From Taudactylus pleione (lineage: Eukaryota > Chordata > Amphibia > Anura > Myobatrachidae), in NCBI GenBank assembly GCA_031769625.1, contig JAUIMM010000644.1, forward strand, positions 62,001 to 126,000: a stretch of DNA of 64,000 nucleotides, read 5' to 3'. This document shows, piece after piece, positions 43,900-57,054 of this stretch. The position numbers and the translations under genes are program-made. The notes beneath the pieces are model-generated. The model made no database searches. It was given only the letters and a program-made list of their open reading frames with translations, and was not told the origin of the DNA. The stretch's first letter is position 1; every line of letters begins with the position of its first letter.

Positions 43900-45600
43900 C
43901 TTTGTGATATCTCCTCTTGTAGCAAACACAGACAGCTCAAAATTTCACTGGATGTGTTGAAGACCAAGACCCACAAATGTGATGTGAAATGGTTTTTCTC
44001 CCATGTTGCATTTAAGAGAAAACAGCAAATGCAAGTTTTAGGCCAAAATGCATTGAAAACAATGGAAATAACAAAAGCGCATACTTTGTGATATCTCCTC
44101 TTGTAGCAAACACAGACAGCTCAAAATTTCACTGGATGTGTTGAAGACCAAGACCCACAAATGTGATGTGAAATGGTTTTTCTCCCATGTTGCGTTTAAG
44201 AGAAAACAGCAAATGCAAGTTTTAGGCCAAAATGCATTGAAAGCAATGGAAATAACAAAAGCGCATACTTTGTGATATCTCCTCTTGTAGCAAACACAGA
44301 CAGCTCAAAATTTCACTGGATGTGTTGAAGACCAAGACCCACAAATGTGATGTGAAATGGTTTTTCTCCCATGTTGCGTTTAAGAGAAAACAGCAACTGC
44401 ACGTTTTAGGCCAAAATGCTTTGAAAGCAATGGAAACAACAAAAGCGCATACTTTGTGATATCTCCTCTTGTAGCAAACACAGACAGCTCAAAATTTCAC
44501 TGGATGTGTTGAAGACCAAGACCCACAAATGTGATGTGAAATGGTTTTTCTCCCATGTTGCGTTTAAGAGAAAACAGCAAATGCAAGTTTTAGGCCAAAA
44601 TGCATTGAAAGCAATGGAAATAACAAAAGCGCATACTTTGTGATATCTCCTCTTGTAGCAAACACAGACAGCTCAAAATTTCACTGGATGTGTTGAAGAC
44701 CAAGACCCACAAATGTGATGTGAAATGGTTTTTCTCCCATGTTGCGTTTAAGAGAAAACAGCAACTGCACGTTTTAGGCCAAAATGCTTTGAAAGCAATG
44801 GAAACAACAAAAGCGCATACTTTGTGATATCTCCTCTTGTAGCAAAAACACAGACAGCTCAAAATTTCACTGGATGTGTTGAAGACCAAGACCCACAAAT
44901 GTGATGTGAAATGGTTTTTCTCCCATGTTGCATTTACGAGAAAACAGCAAATGCACGTTTTAGGCCAAAATGCATTGAAAGCAATGGAAACACAAAAGCG
45001 CATACTTTGTGTTATCTCCTCTTGTAGCAAACACAGACAGCTCAAAATTTCACTGGATGTGTTGAAGACCAAAACCCACAAATGTGATGTGAAATCGTTT
45101 TTCTCCCATGTTGCGTTTAAGAGAAAACAGCAAATGCAAGTTTTAGGCCAAAATGCATTGAAAGCAATGGAAATAACAAAAGTCCATACTTTGTGATATC
45201 TCCTCTTGTAGCAAACACAGACAGCTCAAAATTGCACTGGATGTGTTGAAGACCAAGACCCACAAATGTGATGTGAAATGGTTTTTCTCCCATGTTGCTT
45301 TTAAGAGAAAACAGCAAATGCAAGTTTTAGGACAAAATGCATTGAAAGCAATGGAAATAACAAAAGCGCATACTTTGTGATATCTCCTCTTGTAGCAATC
45401 ACAGACAGCTCAAAATTTCACTGGATGTGTTGAAGACCAAGACCCACAAATGTGATGTGAAATGGTTTTTCTCCCATGTTGCTTTTAAGAGAAAACAGCA
45501 AATGCAAGTTTTAGGACAAAATGCATTGAAAGCAATGGAAATAACAAAAGTCCATACTTTGTGATATCTCCTCTTGTAGCAAACACAGACAGCTCAAAAT
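43900..45600. repeat. Block in array 3 duplicated at about 46293-47993 (offset 2393 bp)
   Basis: The copies share GCATTGAAAACAATGG (44050 and 46443), the two-base insertion AGCAAAAACACAG (44842 and 47235), the one-base loss GGAAACACAAAAG (44987 and 47380) and GAAATCGTTTTT. The offset is 13 monomers plus the net +1 from those indels. Related copies of the indel pair also occur in the monomers near 48374 and 50772. Edges are approximate. Confidence 0.75.
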
Positions 45601-48600
45601 TTCACTGGATGTGTTGAAGACCAAGACCCACAAATGTGATGTGAAATGGTTTTTCTCCCATGTTGCGTTTAAGAGAAAACAGCAAATGCACGTTTTAGGC
45701 CAAAATGCATTGAAAGCAATGGAAACAACAAAAGCGCATACTTTGTGATATCTCCTCTTGTAGCAAACACAGACAGCTCAAAATTTCACTGGATGTGTTG
45801 AAGACCAAAACCCACAAATGTGATGTGAAATGGTTTTTCTCCCATGTTGCATTTAAGAGAAAACAGCAAATGCAAGTTTTAGGCCAAAATGCATTGAAAG
45901 CAATGGAAATAACAAAAGCGCATACTTTGTGATATCTCCTCTTGTAGCAAACACAGACAGCTCAAAATTTCACTGGATGTGTTGAAGACCAAGACCCACA
46001 AATGTGATGTGAAATGGTTTTTCTCCCATGTTGCGTTTAAGAGAAAACAGCAAATGCACGTTTTAGGCCAAAATGCTTTGAAAGCAATGGAAACAACAAA
46101 AGCGCATACTTTGTGATATCTCCTCTTGTAGCAAACACAGACAGCTCAAAATTTCACTGTATGTGTTGAAGACCAAGACCCACAAATGTGATGTGAAATG
46201 GTTTTTCTCCCATGTTGCGTTTAAGAGAAAACAGCAAATGCACGTTTTAGGCCAAAATGCATTGAAAGCAATGAAAACAACAGAAGCGCATACTTTGTGA
46301 TATCTCCTCTTGTAGCAAACACAGACAGCTCAAAATTTCACTGGATGTGTTGAAGACCAAGACCCACAAATGTGATGTGAAATGGTTTTTCTCCCATGTT
46401 GCATTTAAGAGAAAACAGCAAATGCAAGTTTTAGGCCAAAATGCATTGAAAACAATGGAAATAACAAAAGCGCATACTTTGTGATATCTCCTCTTGTAGC
46501 AAACACAGACAGCTCAAAATTTCACTGGATGTGTTGAAGACCAAGACCCACAAATGTGATGTGAAATGGTTTTTCTCCCATGTTGCGTTTAAGAGAAAAC
46601 AGCAAATGCAAGTTTTAGGCCAAAATGCATTGAAAGCAATGGAAATAACAAAAGCGCATACTTTGTGATATCTCCTCTTGTAGCAAACACAGACAGCTCA
46701 AAATTTCACTGGATGTGTTGAAGACCAAGACCCACAAATGTGATGTGAAATGGTTTTTCTCCCATGTTGCGTTTAAGAGAAAACAGCAACTGCACGTTTT
46801 AGGCCAAAATGCTTTGAAAGCAATGGAAACAACAAAAGCGCATACTTTGTGATATCTCCTCTTGTAGCAAACACAGACAGCTCAAAATTTCACTGGATGT
46901 GTTGAAGACCAAGACCCACAAATGTGATGTGAAATGGTTTTTCTCCCATGTTGCGTTTAAGAGAAAACAGCAAATGCAAGTTTTAGGCCAAAATGCATTG
47001 AAAGCAATGGAAATAACAAAAGCGCATACTTTGTGATATCTCCTCTTGTAGCAAACACAGACAGCTCAAAATTTCACTGGATGTGTTGAAGACCAAGACC
47101 CACAAATGTGATGTGAAATGGTTTTTCTCCCATGTTGCATTTAAGAGAAAACAGCAACTGCACGTTTTAGGCCAAAATGCTTTGAAAGCAATGGAAACAA
47201 CAAAAGCGCATACTTTGTGATATCTCCTCTTGTAGCAAAAACACAGACAGCTCAAAATTTCACTGGATGTGTTGAAGACCAAGACCCACAAATGTGATGT
47301 GAAATGGTTTTTCTCCCATGTTGCATTTACGAGAAAACAGCAAATGCACGTTTTAGGCCAAAATGCATTGAAAGCAATGGAAACACAAAAGCGCATACTT
47401 TGTGTTATCTCCTCTTGTAGCAAACACAGACAGCTCAAAATTTCACTGGATGTGTTGAAGACCAAAACCCACAAATGTGATGTGAAATCGTTTTTCTCCC
47501 ATGTTGCGTTTAAGAGAAAACAGCAAATGCAAGTTTTAGGCCAAAATGCATTGAAAGCAATGGAAATAACAAAAGTCCATACTTTGTGATATCTCCTCTT
47601 GTAGCAAACACAGACAGCTCAAAATTGCACTGGATGTGTTGAAGACCAAGACCCACAAATGTGATGTGAAATGGTTTTTCTCCCATGTTGCTTTTAAGAG
47701 AAAACAGCAAATGCAAGTTTTAGGACAAAATGCATTGAAAGCAATGGAAATAACAAAAGCGCATACTTTGTGATATCTCCTCTTGTAGCAATCACAGACA
47801 GCTCAAAATTTCACTGGATGTGTTGAAGACCAAGACCCACAAATGTGATGTGAAATGGTTTTTCTCCCATGTTGCTTTTAAGAGAAAACAGCAAATGCAA
47901 GTTTTAGGACAAAATGCATTGAAAGCAATGGAAATAACAAAAGTCCATACTTTGTGATATCTCCTCTTGTAGCAAACACAGACAGCTCAAAATTGCACTG
48001 GATGTGTTGAAGACCAAGACCCACAAATGTGATGTGAAATGGTTTTTCTCCCATGTTGCGTTTAAGAGAAAACAGCAAATGCAAGTTTTAGGCCAAAATG
48101 CATTGAAAGCAATGGAAATAACAAAAGCGCATACTTTGTGATATCTCCTCTTGTAGCAAACACAGACAGCTCAAAATTTCACTGGATGTGTTGAAGACCA
48201 AGACCCACAAATGTGATGTGAAATGGTTTTTATCCCATGTTGCGTTTAAGAGAAAACAGCAACTGCACGTTTTAGGCCAAAATGCTTTGAAAGCAATGGA
48301 AACAACAAAAGCGCATACTTTGTGATATCTCCTCTTGTAGCAAAAACACAGACAGCTCAAAATTTCACTGGATGTGTTGAAGACCAAGACCCACAAATGT
48401 GATGTGAAATGGTTTTTCTCCCATGTTGCATTTACGAGAAAACAGCAAATGCACGTTTTAGGCCAAAATGCATTGAAAGCAATGGAAACACAAAAGCGCA
48501 TACTTTGTGTTATCTCCTCTTGTAGCAAACACAGACAGCTCAAAATTTCACTGGATGTGTTGAAGACCAAGACCCACCCCACAAATGTGATGTGAAATGG

Positions 48601-51600
48601 TTTTTCTCCCATGTTGCGTTTAAGAGAAAACAGCAAATGCACGTTGTAGGCCAAAATGCATTGAAAGCAATGGAAATAACAAAAGTCCATACTTTGTGAT
48701 ATCTCCTCTTGTAGCAAACACAGACAGCTCAAAATTGCACTGGATGTGTTGAAGACCAAGACCCACAAATGTGATGTGAAATGGTTTTTCTCCCATGTTG
48801 CGTTTAAGAGAAAACAGCAAATGCACGTTTTAGGCCAAAATGCATTGAAAGCAATGAAAACAACAAAAGCGCATACTTTGTGATATCTCCTCTTGTAGCA
48901 AACACAGACAGCTCAAAATTTCACTGGATGTGTTGAAGACCAAGACCCACAAATGTGATGTGAAATGGTTTTTCTCCCATGTTGCGTTTAAGAGAAAACA
49001 GCAAATGCACGTTTTAGGCCAAAATGCATTGAAAGCAATGGAAACAACAAAAGCGCATACTTTGTGATATCTCCTCTTGTAGCAAACACAGACAGCTCAA
49101 AATTTCACTGGATGTGTTGAAGACCAAGACCCACAAATGTGATGTGAAATGGTTTTTCTCCCATGTTGCTTTTAAGAGAAAACAGCAAATGCAAGTTTTA
49201 GGCCAAAATGCATTGAAAGCAATGGAAATAACAAAAGTCCATACTTTTTGATATCTCCTCTTGTAGCAAACACAGACAGCTCAAAATTGCACTGGATGTG
49301 TTGAAGACCAAGACCCACAAATGTGATGTGAAATGGTTTTTCTCCCATGTTGCGTTTAAGAGAAAACAGCAAATGCAAGTTTTAGGCCAAAATGCATTGA
49401 AAGCAATGAAAACAACAAAAGCGCATACTTTGTGATATCTCCTCTTGTAGCAAACACAGACAGCTCAAAATTTCACTGGATGTGTTGAAGACCAAGACCC
49501 ACAAATGTGATGTGAAATGGTTTTTCTCCCATGTTGCGTTTAAGAGAAAACAGCAAATGCACGTTTTAGGCCAAAATGCTTTGAAAGCAATGGAAACAAC
49601 AAAAGCGCATACTTTGTGATATCTCCTCTTGTAGCAAACACAGACAGCTCAAAATTTCACTGGATGTGTTGAAGACCAAGACCCACAAATGTGATGTGAA
49701 ATGGTTTTTCTCCCATGTTGCGTTTAAGAGAAAACAGCAAATGCACGTTTTAGGCCAAAATGCATTGAAAGCAATGGAAACAACAAAAGAGCATACTTTG
49801 TGTTATCTCCTCTTGTAGCAAACACAGACAGCTCAAAATTTCACTGGATGTGTTGAAGACCAAAACCCACAAATGTGATGTGAAATGGTTTTTCTCCCAT
49901 GTTGCATTTAAGAGAAAACAGCAAATGCAAGTTTTAGGCCAAAATGCATTGAAAGCAATGGAAATAACAAAAGTGCATACTTTGTGATATCTCCTCTTGT
50001 AGCAAACACAGACAGCTCAAAATTTCACTGGATGTGTTGAAGACCAAGACCCACAAATGTGATGTGAAATGGTTTTTCTCCCATGTTGCGTTTAAGAGAA
50101 AACAGCAAATGCACGTTTTAGGCCAAAATGCTTTGAAAGCAATGGAAACAACAAAAGCGCATACTTTGTGATATCTCCTCTTGTAGCAAACACAGACAGC
50201 TCAAAATTTCACTGGATGTGTTGAAGACCAAGACCCACAAATGTGATGTGAAATGGTTTTTCTCCCATGTTGCATTTAAGAGAAAACAGTAAATGCACGT
50301 TTTAGGCCAAAATGCTTTGAAAGCAATGGAAACAACAAAAGCGCATACTTTGTGATATCTCCTCTTGTAGCAAACACAGACAGCTCAAAATTTCACTGGA
50401 TGTGTTGAAGACCAAGACCCACAAATGTGATGTGAAATGGTTTTTCTCCCATGTTGCGTTTAAGAGAAAACAGCAAATGCAAGTTTTAGGCCAAAATGCA
50501 TTGAAAGCAATGGAAATAACAAAAGCGCATACTTTGTGATATCTCCTCTTGTAGCAAACACAGACAGCTCAAAATTTCACTGGAAGTGTTGAAGACCAAG
50601 ACCCACAAATGTGATGTGAAATGGTTTTTCTCCCATGTTGCGTTTAAGAGAAATCAGCAACTGCACGTTATAGGCCAAAATGCTTTGAAAGCAATGGAAA
50701 CAACAAAAGCGCATACTTTGTGATATCTCCTCTTGTAGCAAAAACACAGACAGCTCAAAATTTCACTGGATGTGTTGAAGACCAAGACCCACAAATGTGA
50801 TGTGAAATGGTTTTTCTCCCATGTTGCATTTACGAGAAAACAGCAAATGCACGTTTTAGGCCAAAATGCATTGAAAGCAATGGAAACACAAAAGCGCATA
50901 CTTTGTGTTATCTCCTCTTGTAGCAAACACAGACAGCTCAAAATTTCACTGGATGTGTTGAAGACCAAAACCCACAAATATGATGTGAAATCGTTTTTCT
51001 CCCATGTTGCGTTTAAGAGAAAACAGCAAATGCAAGTTTTAGGCCAAAGGCCAAAATGCATTGAAAGCAATGAAAACAACAAAAGCGCATACTTTGTGAT
51101 ATCTCCTCTTGTAGCAAACACAGACAGCTCAAAATTTCACTGGATGTGTTGAAGACCAAGACCCACAAATGTGATGTGAAATGGTTTTTCTCCCATGTTG
51201 CGTTTAAGAGAAAACAGCAAATGCACGTTTTAGGCCAAAATGCTTTGAAAGCAATGGAAACAACAAAAGCGCATACTTTGTGATATCTCCTCTTGTAGCA
51301 AACACAGACAGCTCAAAATTTCACTGGATGTGTTGAAGACCAAGACCCACAAATGTGATGTGAAATGGTTTTTCTCCCATGTTGCGTTTAAGAGAAAACA
51401 GCAAATGCACGTTTTAGGCCAAAATGCATTGAAAGCAATGGAAACAACAAAAGCGCATACTTTGTGATATCTCCTCTTGTAGCAAACACAGACAGCTCAA
51501 AATTTCACTGGATGTGTTGAAGACCAAGACCCACAAATGTGATGTGAAATGGTTTTTCTCCCATGTTGCGTTTAAGAGAAAACAGCAAATGCAAGTTTTA

Positions 51601-54600
51601 GGACAAAATGCATTGAAAGCAATGAAAACAACAAAAGCGCATACTTTGTGATATCTCCTCTTGTAGCAAACACAGACAGCTCAAAATTTCACTGGATGTG
51701 TTGAAGACCAAGACCCACAAATATGATGTGAAATGGTTTTTCTCCCATGTTGCGTTTAAGAGAAAACAGCAAATGCACATTTTAGGCCAAAATGCTTTGA
51801 AAGCAATGGAAACAACAAAAACGCATACTTTGTGATATCTCCTCTTGTAGCAAACACAGACAGCTCAAAATTTCACTGGATGTGTTGAAGACCAAGACCC
51901 ACAAATGTGATGTGAAATGGTTTTTCTCCCATGTTGCTTTTAAGAGAAAACAGCAAATGCAAGTTTTAGGACAAAATGCATTGAAAGCAATGGAAATAAC
52001 AAAAGTCCATACTTTGTGATATCTCCTCTTGTAGCAAACACAGACAGCTCAAAATTGCACTGGATGTGTTGAAGACCAAGACCCACAAATGTGATGTGAA
52101 ATGGTTTTTCTCCCATGTTGCGTTTAAGAGAAAACAGCAAATGCAAGTTTTAGGCCAAAATGCATTGAAAGCAATGAAAACAACAAAAGCGCATACTTTG
52201 TGATATCTCCTCTTGTAGCAAACACAGACAGCTCAAAATTTCAATGGATGTGTTGAAGACCAAGACCCACAAATGTGATGTGAAATGGTTTTTCTCCCAT
52301 GTTGCGTTTAAGAGAAAACAGCAAATGCACGTTTTAGGCCAAAATGCTTTGAAAGCAATGGAAACAACAAAAGCGCATACTTTGTGATATCTCCTCTTGT
52401 AGCAAACACAGACAGCTCAAAATTTCACTGGATGTGTTGAAGACCAAGACCCACAAATGTGATGTGAAATGGTTTTTCTCCCATGTTGCTTTTAAGAGAA
52501 AACAGCAAATGCAAGTTTTAGGACAAAATGCATTGAAAGCAATGGAAATAACAAAAGTCCATACTTTGTGATATCTCCTCTTGTAGCAAACACAGACAGC
52601 TCAAAATTGCACTGGATGTGTTGAAGACCAAGACCCACAAATGTGATGTGAAATGGTTTTTCTCCCATGTTGCTTTTAAGAGAAAACAGCAAATGCAAGT
52701 TTTAGGACAAAATGCATTGAAAGCAATGGAAATAACAAAAGCGCATACTTTGTGATATCTCCTCTTGTAGCAATCACAGACAGCTCAAAATTTCACTGGA
52801 TGTGTTGAAGACCAAGACCCACAAATGTGATGTGAAATGGTTTTTCTCCCATGTTGCTTTTAAGAGAAAACAGCAAATGCAAGTTTTAGGACAAAATGCA
52901 TTGAAAGCAATGGAAATAACAAAAGTCCATACTTTGTGATATCTCCTCTTGTAGCAAACACAGACAGCTCAAAATTGCACTGGATGTGTTGAAGACCAAG
53001 ACCCACAAATATGATGTGAAATGTTTTTTCTCCCATGTTGCGTTTAAGAGAAAACAGCAAATGCACGTTTTAGGCCAAAATGCATTGAAAGCAATGAAAA
53101 CAACAAAAGCTCATACTTTGTGATATCTCCTCTTGTAGCAAACACAGACAGCTCAAAATTTCACTGGATGTGTTGAAGACCAAGACCCACAAATGTGATG
53201 TGAAATGGTTTTTCTCCCATGTTGCTTTTAAGAGAAAACAGCAAATGCAAGTTTTAGGCCAAAATGCATTGAAAGCAATGGAAATAACAAAAGTCCATAC
53301 TTTGTGATATCTCCTCTTGTAGCAAACACAGACAGCTCAAAATTGCACTGGATGTGTTGAAGACCAAGACCCACAAATGTGATGTGAAATGTTTTTTCTC
53401 CCATGTTGCGTTTAAGAGAAAACAGCAAATGCAAGTTTTAGGCCAAAATGCATTGAAAGCAATGAAAACAACAAAAGCGCATACTTTGTGATATCTCCTC
53501 TTGTAGCAAACACAGACAGCTCAAAATTTCACTGGATGTGTTGAAGACCAAGACCCACAAATGTGATGTGAAATGGTTTTTCTCCCATGTTGCGTTTAAG
53601 AGAAAACAGCAAATGCACGTTTTAGGCCAAAATGCATTGAAAGCAATGGAAACAACAAAAGCGCATACTTTGTGATATCTCCTCTTGTAGCAAACACAGA
53701 CAGCTCAAAATTTCACTGGATGTGTTGAAGACCAAGACCCACAAATGTGATGTGAAATGGTTTTTCTCCCATGTTGCGTTTAAGAGAAAACAGCAAATGC
53801 ACGTTTTAGGCCAAAATGCATTGAAAGCAATGGAAACAACAAAAGAGCATACTTTGTGTTATCTCCTCTTGTAGCAAACACAGACAGCTCAAAATTTCAC
53901 TGGATGTGTTGAAGACCAAAACCCACAAATGTGATATGAAATGGTTTTTCTCCCATGTTGCATTTAAGAGAAAACAGCAAATGCAAGTTTTAGGCCAAAA
54001 TGCATTGAAAGCAATGGAAATAACAAAAGCGCATACTTTGTGATATCTCCTCTTGTAGCAAACACAGACAGCTCAAAATTTCACTGGATGTGTTGAAGAC
54101 CAAGACCCACAAATGTGATGTGAAATGGTTTTTCTCCCATGTTGCGTTTAAGAGAAAACAGCAAATGCACGTTTTAGGCCAAAATGCTTTGAAAGCAATG
54201 GAAACAACAAAAGCGCATACTTTGTGATATCTCCTCTTGTAGCAAACACAGACAGCTCAAAATTTCACTGGATGTGTTGAAGACCAAGACCCACAAATGT
54301 GATGTGAAATGGTTTTTCTCCCATGTTGCTTTTAAGAGAAAACAGCAAATGCAAGTTTTAGGCCAAAATGCATTGAAAGCAATGGAAATAACAAAAGTCC
54401 ATACTTTGTGATATCTCCTCTTGTAGCAAACACAGACAGCTCAAAATTGCACTGGATGTGTTGAAGACCAAGACCCACAAATGTGATGTGAAATGGTTTT
54501 TCTCCCATGTTGCGTTTAAGAGAAACCAGCAAATGCACGTTTTAGGCCAAAATGCATTGAAAGCAATGAAAACAACAAAAGCGCATACTTTGTGATATCT

Positions 54601-57054
54601 CCTCTTGTAGCAAACACAGACAGCTCAAAATTTCACTGGATGTGTTGAAGACCAAGACCCACAAATGTGATGTGAAATGGTTTTTCTCCCATGTTGCTTT
54701 TAAGAGAAAACAGCAAATGCAAGTTTTAGGCCAAAATGCATTGAAAGCAATGGAAATAACAAAAGTCCATACTTTGTGATATCTCCTCTTGTAGCAAACA
54801 CAGACAGCTCAAAATTGCACTGGATGTGTTGAAGACCAAGACCCACAAATGTGATGTGAAATGGTTTTTCTCCCATGTTGCTTTTAAGAGAAAACAGCAA
54901 ATGCAAGTTTTAGGACAAAATGCATTGAAAGCAATGGAAATAACAAAAGCGCATACTTTGTGATATCTCCTCTTGTAGCAATCACAGACAGCTCAAAATT
55001 TCACTGGATGTGTTGAAGACCAAGACCCACAAATGTGATGTGAAATGGTTTTTCTCCCATGTTGCGTTTAAGAGAAAACAGCAAATGCACGTTTTAGGCC
55101 AAAATGCATTGAAAGCAATGAAAACAACAAAAGCGCATACTTTGTGATATCTCCTCTTGTAGCAAACACAGACAGCTCAAAATTTCACTGGATGTGTTGA
55201 AGACCAAGACCCACAAATGTGATGTGAAATGGTTTTTCTCCCATGTTGCGTTTAAGAGAAAACAGCAAATGCACGTTTTAGGCCAAAATGCATTGAAAGC
55301 AATGGAAACAACAAAAGCGCATACTTTGTGATATCTCCTCTTGTAGCAAACACAGACAGCTCAAAATTTCACTGGATGTGTTGAAGACCAAGACCCACAA
55401 ATGTGATGTGAAATGGTTTTTCTCCCATGTTGCTTTTAAGAGAAAACAGCAAATGCAAGTTTTAGGCCAAAAAGCATTGAAAGCAATGGAAATAACAAAA
55501 GTCCATACTTTGTGATATCTCCTCTTGTAGCAAACACAGACAGCTCAAAATTGCACTGGATGTGTTGAAGACCAAGACCCACAAATGTGATGTGAAATGT
55601 TTTTTCTCCCATGTTGCGTTTAAGAGAAAACAGCAAATGCAAGTTTTAGGCCAAAATGCATTGAAAGCAATGAAAACAACAAAAGCGCATACTTTGTGAT
55701 ATCTCCTCTTGTAGCAAACACAGACAGCTCAAAATTTCACTGGATGTGTTGAAGACCAAGACCCACAAATGTGATGTGAAATGGTTTTTCTCCCATGTTG
55801 CGTTTAAGAGAAAACAGCAAATGCACGTTTTAGGCCAAAATGCATTGAAAGCAAAGGAAACAACAAAAGCGCATACTTTGTGATATCTCCTCTTGTAGCA
55901 AACACAGACAGCTCAAAATTTCACTGGATGTGTTGAAGACCAAGACCCACAAATGTGATGTGAAATGGTTTTTCTCCCATGTTGCTTTTAAGAGAAAACA
56001 GCAAATGCAAGTTTTAGGACAAAATGCATTGAAAGCAATGGAAATAACAAAAGTCCATACTTTGTGATATCTCCTCTTGTAGCAAACACAGACAGCTCAA
56101 AATTTCACTGGATGTGTTGAAGACCAAGACCCACAAATGTGATGTGAAATGGTTTTTCTCCCATGTTGCGTTTAAGAGAAAACAGCAAATGCACGTTTTA
56201 GGCCAAAATGCTTTGAAAGCAATGGAAACAACAAAAGCGCATACTTTGTGATATCTCCTCTTGTAGCAAACACAGACAGCTCAAAATTTCACTGGATGTG
56301 TTGAAGACCAAGACCCACAAATGTGATGTGAAATGGTTTTTCTCCCATGTTGCGTTTAAGAGAAAACAGCAAATGCACGTTTTAGGCCAAAATGCATTGA
56401 AAGCAATGGAAACAACAAAAGCGCATACTTTGTGATATCTCCTCTTGTAGCAAACACAGACAGCTCAAAATTTCACTGGATGTGTTGAAGACCAAGACCC
56501 ACAAATGTGATGTGAAATGGTTTTTCTCCCATGTTGCGTTTAAGAGAAAACAGCAAATGCAAGTTTTAGGCCAAAATGCATTGAAAGCAATGAAAACAAC
56601 AAAAGCGCATACTTTGTGATATCTCCTCTTGTAGCAAACACAGACAGCTCAAAATTTCACTGGATGTGTTGAAGACCAAGACCCACAAATATGATGTGAA
56701 ATGGTTTTTCTCCCATGTTGCGTTTAAGAGAAAACAGCAAATGCACGTTTTAGGCCAAAATGCTTTGAAAGCAATGGAAACAACAAAAACGCATACTTTG
56801 TGATATCTCCTCTTGTAGCAAACACAGACAGCTCAAAATTTCACTGGATGTGTTGAAGACCAAGACCCACAAATGTGATGTGAAATGGTTTTTCTCCCAT
56901 GTTGCTTTTAAGAGAAAACAGCAAATGCAAGTTTTAGGACAAAATGCATGGAAATAACAAAAGTCCATACTTTGTGATATCTCCTCTTGTAGCAAACACA
57001 GACAGCTCAAAATTGCACTGGATGTGTTGAAGACCAAGACCCACAAATGTGATG

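Noticed and set aside
44590..45081. Longer ORFs in array 3 (163 aa here and at 46983-47474, 226 aa at 48088-48768, 106 aa on the + strand)
   Set aside because: Because 184 is not a multiple of three, the frame shifts every monomer. Small indels happen to restore an open frame for two or three monomers. The peptides are the same satellite translated in different frames.
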